DNA of 8,624 nucleotides from assembly GCA_018814265.1 (NCBI GenBank), contig JAHIZU010000264.1, positions 1 through 8,624 of the forward strand. The letters run 5' to 3'. Under the pieces are notes generated by a model, which saw nothing but the letters and a program-made list of their open reading frames with translations, was not told the origin of the DNA and searched no databases. This stretch comes from Candidatus Margulisiibacteriota bacterium (GTDB lineage Bacteria; Margulisbacteria; WOR-1; O2-12-FULL-45-9). Position 1 is the stretch's first letter. Every line of letters begins with the position of its first letter. The translations under genes were made by a program, and so were the position numbers. This document shows, one piece after another, positions 1 to 6,035 of this stretch.

Positions 1-872
1 CCGCAAGCCATTGCTTCCAAGGGCGGCAGTCCAAAACCTTCAAACAACGAGGGAAAAACGAACAGGTCAGCCGCATTATAAAGCAACGCCAGATCGGAAT
101 CTCTGACCATGCCGGCAAAGATAACACCTCCCTCTATATTATATCTCTTTAAAAAAGCTTTAGTTTCATTATCTTCAGGACCCGAAAGGACTAATTTATG
201 ATCCAACTGCCGGCCTGTTGCCAACTTACTATATGCGGTCAACAAACAGAGCAGGTTCTTATGTTTTTTTCTATTGCCAACATAAAGGATGAATCTCTCC
301 GGCAAACCCCGCTGCTGCCTAAAGCTATCAACTAAAGCGCGATCTTTTATCTGGCAAAAAGCCTCTTCAACAGCAGGATAAGCGACCCTGATGAGCTCTT
401 TTGGCAGTTTATAAAAAGCAACAAGATCATTTTTTGAGAACTCAGATATCGTGATGATTCGCTTGACCGTCATCAGCGCCTTGCGCAGCACAAGATTATA
501 ATAGATGCTGTGCAACCAAAAATAGCGCTTCGGGTACCTGACATGGATCAGATCATATATCGTCGCGATCGTGGGGCACGGCTGGACCAGCGGCACAACG
601 AAAGAGCCGGCATGAAAGATATCGGGCTGGACTTTTTTGATGATCCCGGGCAAGCGAAACTGCTCCATCAGGCCCAACCATTTAAGCCCTACTTTCAACA
701 GCCTAAAGTTCTTGGCCGGCTTGAGCAGATCAGCGAGATAATCATCGTTGACCATAATGACATAATCGTTCTCTTGGTCGATATTGGCCAATTCCTTGAG
801 CAGATTATAGAGATAACGGCCCATGCCGAAATCCTTTGCCACGACCATTCTCGCGTCCAAAAGTATCTTCAT
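1..872 (-). CDS. GT4-family glycosyltransferase, 3' end cut by window edge
   Basis: The frame is open from the ATG at 870-872 to the left edge: 290 residues, no stop. It starts M-K-I-L-L-D-A-R-M-V-V with G-M-G at 16-18. The N-domain has T-I-Y106-D107-L where most GT4 enzymes have His-Asp. The C-domain begins near 193 (R-F-I-L-Y-V-G-N-R-K-K-H-K-N), with K205-N206 placed for donor phosphates. L-S-G-P-E (229-233) follows, and E278 and E286 form the E-x7-E motif in E-G-F-G-L-P-P-L-E-A-M-A. The visible part ends at C290, so about 70-90 C-terminal residues are missing. It is similar along its length to the gene at 869-1960. The ATG overlaps that gene's stop (ATGA), with a perfect GGAGGT at 885-890. 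It is probably another cytosolic sugar-adding step of the same glycan; donor unknown. Translated by hand from the sequence. Confidence 0.93.
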   Translation of the reverse strand, partial: MKILLDARMVVAKDFGMGRYLYNLLKELANIDQENDYVIMVNDDYLADLLKPAKNFRLLKVGLKWLGLMEQFRLPGIIKKVQPDIFHAGSFVVPLVQPCPTIATIYDLIHVRYPKRYFWLHSIYYNLVLRKALMTVKRIITISEFSKNDLVAFYKLPKELIRVAYPAVEEAFCQIKDRALVDSFRQQRGLPERFILYVGNRKKHKNLLCLLTAYSKLATGRQLDHKLVLSGPEDNETKAFLKRYNIEGGVIFAGMVRDSDLALLYNAADLFVFPSLFEGFGLPPLEAMAC

Positions 873-1960
873 TTTCCTTGCGCTACCTCCCGATACAGCT
901 CCAAGGTCTTACTGGCAACCGCTTGCCATGAGAATTGTCTGATCCGTTCATTTCCTTTGGCCACCAATGAAGCGGCCAGCGAAGCATCGCTCATTACCTT
1001 TTCGATAGCAGCCGCTATCGCAGCCGGGTCATTTGGGTCAAAAAGCAAACCAGCATCGTCCACAACTTCAGGTATGGAAGAAGCCTCTGATGCTACGACC
1101 GGTGTTTGGCAAGCCATTGCTTCCAGTATCGGTATACCAAAGCCTTCATAAACAGATGGATAAGCAAAGACCGATGCGCCGTTGTAAAGAGCCCTGAGCT
1201 CCTCGACCGGCAGAGCGCCAGTGACCACAGCTCCGGCTCTGTGCGCTTGCTCAATGGTCTCCTTATGGCCCCAACCTTCTGGACCGGCGATCACCAGAGA
1301 AACAGGTCTTTTTTGCTGCACTATCCCACAAGCCTGAATAAGCCTGTTAATGTTCTTTCTGGGGCTTATGACCCCAACGGTCAAGATATATGGTTGTTTT
1401 ATGTCATATTTATCCAAAACGCTTTTAATTTTCTTATCAGGATAATAGGCATTTGCGTCAAAAGCGCTGGGAATGACCTCGATCTTATCGGGTCCGATCT
1501 TAAAAAGCCTCATGATATCCGCTTTGGTATTCTTTGAATCAGCAGTGATCTTTTTAGCCTTGCCAAAGACCCAAGGATAAAGCCGGGCCGCCGATCTTGC
1601 CTTCTTGTCGCTTTCTTTTGGGAATATAAAAGTGGTCAGATCATGTACCGTGACAATGGAAGGGACCCTGCCCCGGATCGGCACCATTGACTCAGGCGAA
1701 TGAAAAACATCGATCCTGTCGCGGGCGATCTGAAAAGGCAAGATCGTTTGCGCCCACAAGGTCCCATTAGGGAAATATGTCTTCCTGATCACGATATTAG
1801 GATACCTGCTCAATGATCCTGCATCAAATTCCCGGCAGGTGTAAAGATAAAATTGATCCTGCCGGTCAAGCTGCAGCAGGTTTTTGACCAGGTTCAAAGT
1901 ATGGCTGCCAATGCCGCAATGCGGCTGGGACAACGCTCTTATATCAATTCCGATCCTCAT
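869..1960 (-). CDS. GT4-family glycosyltransferase, complete (mannosyltransferase-like)
   Basis: 363 residues, complete. GT-B fold: the N-domain begins M-R-I-G-I-D-I-R-A-L with G-I-G at 16-18 and carries the conserved T-V-H106-D107-L pair. The C-domain begins near 188 (P-Y-I-L-T-V-G) with S-P-R-K-N (199-203), which should contact the donor phosphates. E272 and E280 form the E-x7-E motif in E-G-F-G-I-P-I-L-E-A-M-A. The layout resembles mannosyltransferases and rhamnosyltransferases of O-antigen and exopolysaccharide clusters, but donor specificity cannot be read. It is clearly related to the next gene (1-872), matching it motif by motif at nearly the same residue numbers, so the two look like a tandem duplication with divergence. 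The ATG overlaps the previous stop (ATGA); the nearest Shine-Dalgarno-like site is GGAG 11 bases upstream, so coupling to upstream translation may matter. No signal peptide; cytosolic. Confidence 0.94.
   Translation of the reverse strand: MRIGIDIRALSQPHCGIGSHTLNLVKNLLQLDRQDQFYLYTCREFDAGSLSRYPNIVIRKTYFPNGTLWAQTILPFQIARDRIDVFHSPESMVPIRGRVPSIVTVHDLTTFIFPKESDKKARSAARLYPWVFGKAKKITADSKNTKADIMRLFKIGPDKIEVIPSAFDANAYYPDKKIKSVLDKYDIKQPYILTVGVISPRKNINRLIQACGIVQQKRPVSLVIAGPEGWGHKETIEQAHRAGAVVTGALPVEELRALYNGASVFAYPSVYEGFGIPILEAMACQTPVVASEASSIPEVVDDAGLLFDPNDPAAIAAAIEKVMSDASLAASLVAKGNERIRQFSWQAVASKTLELYREVAQGK
885..890 (-). promoter_or_regulatory. Perfect GGAGGT Shine-Dalgarno site for the last, partial GT4 gene
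   Basis: The minus strand reads GGAGGT with 12 bases between it and the ATG at 870-872, a slightly long spacing. A second purine-rich stretch (AAGGAAA) directly abuts the ATG and is too close to act alone. The site lies in the last codons of the upstream GT4 gene. Confidence 0.55.
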
Positions 1961-2664
1961 GACAGCATCTGCTCCGCTCTTTTTATGTCTTCTGGGTAGG
2001 TTAAGTTAAAGTACTGTCCTTTTAATCTTACCGGACTGACGACTTCTCCAGCATCTATCAGCTTTTGGATCGCGTCGGTCAGCTCAACCCGGCCCTTTAA
2101 AGGCGAGGGTGGCGTCTGGCGGATCGCATTAAAGATCTGCTTGCTGAAAAAGTAAAACCCCAGACCACACAGGTTGTTAGGTATTTCCCTGGGCTTTTCA
2201 ACCACTCGTGTCACCTTATCGTTCTTTATCTCAATTGAATAGCTCTGTTTGATGCTCTCGGGAATATCCGTTTCCCATACCCCCACACCGGACTCAAATA
2301 CTTCTGGGAATACAAATTCTCCCTGGCAGAGGCAATCGCCTAAGACCAGGGTAAAGTGATCACCGACAGAGTTCTCCGCCAGGGTCAAAGCATTGGCGAT
2401 CCCCTTTGGCTGGCTGCTCTCCTTAATGAATTCTGCATTGATCGGCAAGCCGACAACATATTTTATGATGTCTTCCTTTTTATAATTAACAACGAATACA
2501 AAATCATCAGTGAACCTACGCCAGTATTCAATAATATAATAAAGGATCGGCCGGCCATTGACCGGCACTAGAGATTTTGGCAGGTCCTTTGTCACAGGGT
2601 TCAACCTGGTGCCAGGACCGCCGCAAAGAATGACACATTTCTTGTTCTTATATCGTTGACTCAT
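1957..2664 (-). CDS. Sugar-1-phosphate nucleotidyltransferase (NDP-sugar pyrophosphorylase type)
   Basis: 235 residues: a bare catalytic domain without the left-handed beta-helix of GlmU or GlgC. It makes an NDP-sugar from a sugar 1-phosphate and an NTP. The nucleotide-binding loop is G15-G-P-G-T-R-L, followed by P29-K30. L-G-D (108-110) gives the usual metal-binding Asp, though C111 follows where Asn is common. E156-K-P lies in the V-E-K-P strand. R-V-E-L-T-D-A-I (192-199) is the typical late helix. The last metal site, often W-x-D, is F219-N220 before the P-E-D of the final helix; Asn occurs there in other family members. NTP and sugar cannot be told from this. It overlaps the previous gene by 17 bases; the start is supported by GGAAG six bases upstream and by the short leader before the first strand. 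Being flanked by glycosyltransferases, it probably supplies one of their donors. Confidence 0.92.
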   Translation of the reverse strand: MSQRYKNKKCVILCGGPGTRLNPVTKDLPKSLVPVNGRPILYYIIEYWRRFTDDFVFVVNYKKEDIIKYVVGLPINAEFIKESSQPKGIANALTLAENSVGDHFTLVLGDCLCQGEFVFPEVFESGVGVWETDIPESIKQSYSIEIKNDKVTRVVEKPREIPNNLCGLGFYFFSKQIFNAIRQTPPSPLKGRVELTDAIQKLIDAGEVVSPVRLKGQYFNLTYPEDIKRAEQMLS

Positions 2665-3853
2665 AGATCACTTCCAGTTTAGCCCTATTCTTATTGCCAT
2701 CATAATGCTCAATGACATCCTGTCTGGCGCGCGCTTTGATTTTTTCAACCTTGTCCGCGTTCTCAAAAGACCAGATGATCTTTTTGGCGAACTCTTCAGG
2801 GCTCTCTGGAGGGGCCAGCAATCCATTCTCCGCATCCCTGATCATTTCCGGAATACCGCCAATGCGGCTGGCGAGCACAAGTTTTCCTTTGGCCATGGCC
2901 TCAAGGATAATGACTGGCGACATGTTCTGCCACTGCTCCGGAACAGCAATGATACCTGCTTGCGAAAAGACCTGTTTAAAATCGGTGTCAGAAAGGCGTC
3001 CCAGGAACTCTACATTGCCAGATAAATCATTTTCTGAAATAAATCTAACGATCCTTTTCTGATAATCATTATCCACGACCTGGCCGATCAGCCACAATTT
3101 AACATCCGCGTATTTTTTCATGACCTCAGGCATGGCCGCCAGCAGAACAAGCTGCCCCTTGCGCTGCTGGACCCAACCGATCAAAAGAATATTCCGGGCC
3201 TGGACTGGCCCTTCAGCTTCGTTTTCTACTGATTCATAAGAAAGCGGCAGGACCGCTATCCTTTCTTTTGGTATCCCATAGGAAATAACGAGATCGCGTG
3301 AAGCAGCTGAAAGTACGATGAAAACATCTATCATTTTAATATAATGCCTAAATATGAGCCGCCTGAACATTAAAAATATCATCTTCAACGGGTTTTTGGT
3401 GCGGAGACAACCCAGACATCTTAGCCCCTGGAAAGCAATACAATTGCTCTCATCGCGTTTGACCAGGGTCTCGTTCGGACAGACCAGCCAATAATCATAA
3501 ATGGACATAACTACAGGAATATTTTGCTTTTTAGCAGCTGAAACCACGGCAAAGGATAAATGAGTAAAGCGGTGAAGATGAATGATGTCGGGTCGAACTT
3601 GCTTCAAAAGCTTGCGCATCTGCCAATAGACCAGCGGATCAAAAGGCAGTCGAAAACCCAGAAGATTCGCCATTGTCCTCACTGGGATGACTATATCGCT
3701 AGCCTGACCTTTATCAAAAGGCGTAGTAGCAGCCACAGACTCGTGTTTTCCAGAGTTATAAAAATATTTAATGATGGTTTGGCAGGTTTTTTCAGCCCCA
3801 CCCCAAGACTTATGGTACCCGGGCAGACGATCTGTTACATGCAGTATCTTCAT
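2648..3853 (-). CDS. GT4-family glycosyltransferase with a four-cysteine insertion
   Basis: 401 residues, normal for a GT-B fold family 4 enzyme. The N-terminal acceptor domain starts M-K-I-L-H-V-T-D with W-G-G-A-E (17-21), the usual glycine-rich loop. The C-terminal donor domain starts near 220 (N-I-L-L-I-G-W-V-Q-Q-R-K-G). R231 and K232 are placed to bind the diphosphate of a nucleotide sugar. The L-E-A-M-A segment has E318, and G-G-I-P-E follows at 332-336. Two details are odd. The conserved H-D pair after the fourth strand is Y119-D120, and four cysteines follow (C125, C138, C146, C149) that look like a zinc site. The partner of E318 in the E-x7-E motif is N310 (E306 lies farther upstream). 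Similar Cys-rich GT4 proteins exist, so this is likely a subfamily trait. Expected to be cytosolic, adding a sugar from an NDP donor. Its ATG overlaps the previous stop (ATGA). Sugar and linkage are unknown. Confidence 0.93.
   Translation of the reverse strand: MKILHVTDRLPGYHKSWGGAEKTCQTIIKYFYNSGKHESVAATTPFDKGQASDIVIPVRTMANLLGFRLPFDPLVYWQMRKLLKQVRPDIIHLHRFTHLSFAVVSAAKKQNIPVVMSIYDYWLVCPNETLVKRDESNCIAFQGLRCLGCLRTKNPLKMIFLMFRRLIFRHYIKMIDVFIVLSAASRDLVISYGIPKERIAVLPLSYESVENEAEGPVQARNILLIGWVQQRKGQLVLLAAMPEVMKKYADVKLWLIGQVVDNDYQKRIVRFISENDLSGNVEFLGRLSDTDFKQVFSQAGIIAVPEQWQNMSPVIILEAMAKGKLVLASRIGGIPEMIRDAENGLLAPPESPEEFAKKIIWSFENADKVEKIKARARQDVIEHYDGNKNRAKLEVIYESTI
2671..2675 (-). promoter_or_regulatory. 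Ribosome binding site for the nucleotidyltransferase gene
   Basis: The minus strand reads GGAAG six bases before the ATG at 2662-2664. It supports this start even though the gene then overlaps the upstream glycosyltransferase gene by 17 bases, the only junction here where the overlap exceeds four bases. Confidence 0.55.
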
Positions 3854-4965
3854 TTGAAAAGACCTTTCACCTTCCGGGCCAATTTTCTCCAGCTAAAACC
3901 CGGTCGCATGCCAGCAGTCATGCGATAGACTTTTTTTTGCATGTTCTTGGGATAAATATCACTGACCGGCTCAGCATCCCGTCCATAGAATATCTGGTCA
4001 GCCTCGAGCACTTTGTCAGAAGGCACATAATAGCTAAAATGAGCAATAATCCCCAGCCTTTCGGCCCAGCGCAGGCTGAACAGGTCCTTTTCATAACTGC
4101 TGCCAGGCAAACCGATGATAAAGAAACCACTAACACTTTGGGCGTATCGTTTGGCTGTTTTGATGGCTGTTTCCAGATGCTCGATCGTTTCGCCCTTCTT
4201 AATTTGCTTTAAGACATCCGGATCGGACGACTCAACGCCAAAGCTGATGTGTTTACAGCCTGCTTCAGTGATGGCCCTGGCGATCTCTTCATCGAACAGA
4301 TCAGCCCGCAAACCATTGGCACAGGCCCAGGAAAGATTAAGGGGCTTCACCAGTTCACAGAACTTCAACAACCTCTGTTTGTTAATATTGAAGCAATCAT
4401 CAATGATATTGAAAGATTTTATGCCCCATCTTTCTTTAGCCCGCCTCAGTTCTTCAATTGAATTTTCAGCGCTCCTCGAAAGCCATTTCCTGTTTCTGCT
4501 TGAGCAATAAATGCACTGATACGGACAACCCTGACTGGTCATGACCACATATTGCCATTTGCCGCTTTTCCAGTTTTTTTGAAATTTCGGGAACGAATCA
4601 AAAAGCTCATAATTAGGAAAGGGATATTCATCAGAGAAAGGCTCAGCAAAATGGATCCTATTATCAAAATCCATATACGGATAACAGCACAAAACATCTA
4701 AAAACCCGGAAACAGATTTAATTGTAGCATGTGGAAACTTCTCCTTGTATTTTCGCGCAATCTTTTTTGCCTCGGAAAGCGTGCGTGATTGCACGGATAT
4801 TCCAAGTGTTTCAGCCTCTACCTTTAAATACCGGTCTGGCGGACTCGAGAGAGTATTAAGATCAATGACCTTAACGCCTAAACTTGTTGCCGCATAAGCC
4901 AAACCTAAATTTGGAATAGCTTGGTTGACTCGCGCCTCAGGATTTATAAAAAGATACTTCTCCAT
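3850..4965 (-). CDS. Radical SAM protein with shortened, divergent B12-binding-like N-terminal domain
   Basis: 371 residues. The core has C147-x3-C151-x2-C154 in the G-C-P-Y-Q-C-I-Y-C context of B12-type radical SAM enzymes, then N-I-I-D-D (187-191), F-G-V-E-S-S-D (242-248) and G-L-P-G (285-288). The first 110 or so residues begin like a cobalamin-binding domain (F-I-N-P at 6-9; P-N-L-G-L-A-Y-A-A helix; L-G-I-S-V strand at 54-58). However, they lack the G-G-x-H-x-S and G-E-G-E motifs that the upstream radical SAM gene (6032-7399) has. An unusual segment with C93-C94 and aromatic residues (about 87-100) sits there instead. Cobalamin binding is therefore doubtful. The basic C-terminal tail (about 354-371) could bind membrane or a charged partner. 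The start overlaps the previous stop as TAATG, with GGGGG six bases upstream, which also codes the last residues of that protein. Function is unknown; a modifying step on the glycan or its carrier is inferred from context. Confidence 0.9.
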   Translation of the reverse strand: MEKYLFINPEARVNQAIPNLGLAYAATSLGVKVIDLNTLSSPPDRYLKVEAETLGISVQSRTLSEAKKIARKYKEKFPHATIKSVSGFLDVLCCYPYMDFDNRIHFAEPFSDEYPFPNYELFDSFPKFQKNWKSGKWQYVVMTSQGCPYQCIYCSSRNRKWLSRSAENSIEELRRAKERWGIKSFNIIDDCFNINKQRLLKFCELVKPLNLSWACANGLRADLFDEEIARAITEAGCKHISFGVESSDPDVLKQIKKGETIEHLETAIKTAKRYAQSVSGFFIIGLPGSSYEKDLFSLRWAERLGIIAHFSYYVPSDKVLEADQIFYGRDAEPVSDIYPKNMQKKVYRMTAGMRPGFSWRKLARKVKGLFK

Positions 4966-6035
4966 TACTTTCCCCCGTAATTACAGCAATTTCTGCATTG
5001 AATAGGGACCTGATGCCGGTACAATGCCTTTCTAAAGTTACGATAGCGGGACAAACTCCAGATCTCCTTGAAAGGTTTCTCAAATACATTGCCGAAACTG
5101 TATTTCTTTTGAAGATCACGGGCATTGCCTTCATTAGTAGCACAGCAACAAATGACCTCTCCCGTAACAAAGATAAATGGCATGACCCACGCCGTACATA
5201 AAGATGTTGATGGTTTTTCCGTCCTGAGGTTGATATTCCATTTGATCCTCATGCCGTATTTTGCGGCTTTTGAATTTGCCTCATCCACCAATTCCTGAGG
5301 TATTTGATCACAATAAAGATCCTGAACCTCAGGGAAATTATGCAGCAGACGTGTAAAATAGATCTGCGCCGCGCCGCCAGTAAGATCATGCACATAATCC
5401 ACATATTGTGAGATCTCATGTACATTCAATTTATTAATAATGAAATGGAAATCAAGCTCAGGAAAATGGGCTTTTTTGCGTTTCTTATGGTCAATCAAAG
5501 CCTTGACATTTTTAGTGATCTTGTCAAAATCCGAACCAACCCTGATCTTATTGTAGGTTTCAGCGGTTGCGCCATCTATGGATGGAATGATCTTGTCCAC
5601 CTCAAGATCAACCAATTTCTCCGCATTTTTTTCGTCAACAAAATAAAACGTATCAAACATCTCAATATATATATTGCGTGATTTCACCAGCTCAAGTATC
5701 TTCATGAAATCTTTGTTCAGGAAACTTTCGCCGATACCGGTCAGTCCGATCCATTTCAATCCCGGGAATTGATCGAGAATCTTCTTGAATTGTTCAAAAG
5801 ACATATTAAGGCTCTTTTCCTTCCAGTAAGTGTGTTCACAGATCAAGCATTTAAGATTACAGGCGGTAGTAGTCTCAATTTCAACATAAGGCGGATATGG
5901 GTCCAGCCAGTGCAGCAACCTGCTTAAGAACGGCTTCTCAGTGTAATAGAACAGCTTAAAATGGATATAATTGAAGGTATATGCCACCCCCTTGGTCCTT
6001 AGCAAGAAGAGCAAATAACCGAGTTTCTTGATCAT
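4965..6035 (-). CDS. Radical SAM protein with SPASM-type C-terminal domain
   Basis: 356 residues. The N-terminus (about 5-31) is rich in hydrophobic, aromatic and basic residues and may touch the membrane. The radical SAM motif is C59-x3-C63-x2-C66, preceded by an E-T-T-T-A strand, followed by G-I-G-E (100-103) in the place of the AdoMet-binding GGEP motif and P-S-I-D-G (151-155). The C-terminus is SPASM-like: C280, then G-E-V-I followed by C296, C297 and C298, a G-N-V-F/E-I-W segment (315-326), and C347, C350 and C351. Such domains usually hold extra 4Fe-4S clusters. SPASM enzymes modify peptides, but some act on sugars (BtrN is a dehydrogenase in butirosin synthesis). With glycosyltransferases around and no precursor peptide seen, a glycan or lipid-linked substrate is more likely; this is inference. 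The ATG overlaps the previous stop (ATGA) behind a strong AAGGAGGA site. The gene is noticeably AT-rich. Confidence 0.92.
   Translation of the reverse strand: MIKKLGYLLFLLRTKGVAYTFNYIHFKLFYYTEKPFLSRLLHWLDPYPPYVEIETTTACNLKCLICEHTYWKEKSLNMSFEQFKKILDQFPGLKWIGLTGIGESFLNKDFMKILELVKSRNIYIEMFDTFYFVDEKNAEKLVDLEVDKIIPSIDGATAETYNKIRVGSDFDKITKNVKALIDHKKRKKAHFPELDFHFIINKLNVHEISQYVDYVHDLTGGAAQIYFTRLLHNFPEVQDLYCDQIPQELVDEANSKAAKYGMRIKWNINLRTEKPSTSLCTAWVMPFIFVTGEVICCCATNEGNARDLQKKYSFGNVFEKPFKEIWSLSRYRNFRKALYRHQVPIQCRNCCNYGGK
4972..4976 (-). promoter_or_regulatory. Ribosome binding site for the third radical SAM gene
   Basis: The minus strand reads GGGGG followed by six bases and then ATG at 4963-4965. These bases also code for the two glycines near the C-terminus of the SPASM protein, and its TAA stop shares one base with the ATG (TAATG). 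This supports the chosen start and tight coupling. Confidence 0.55.

Noticed and set aside
3..1125. 17-base direct repeat (3-19 and 1109-1125) as a recombination or attachment site
   Set aside because: It codes the conserved E-A-M-A-C segment of two related enzymes in the same frame, so shared ancestry explains it.
510..1151. Open frame of 213 codons on the plus strand
   Set aside because: It lies antisense across two well supported GT4 genes, and its translation shows no family motif.
3560..3928. Open frame of 122 codons on the plus strand
   Set aside because: It crosses the junction of two minus-strand genes with clear motifs; no domain or ribosome site supports it.
4937..5170. Possible small cysteine-containing peptide on the minus strand, considered as a SPASM substrate
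   Set aside because: It lies within the SPASM gene in another frame, has no ribosome site that I can see, and reads as a shadow translation.
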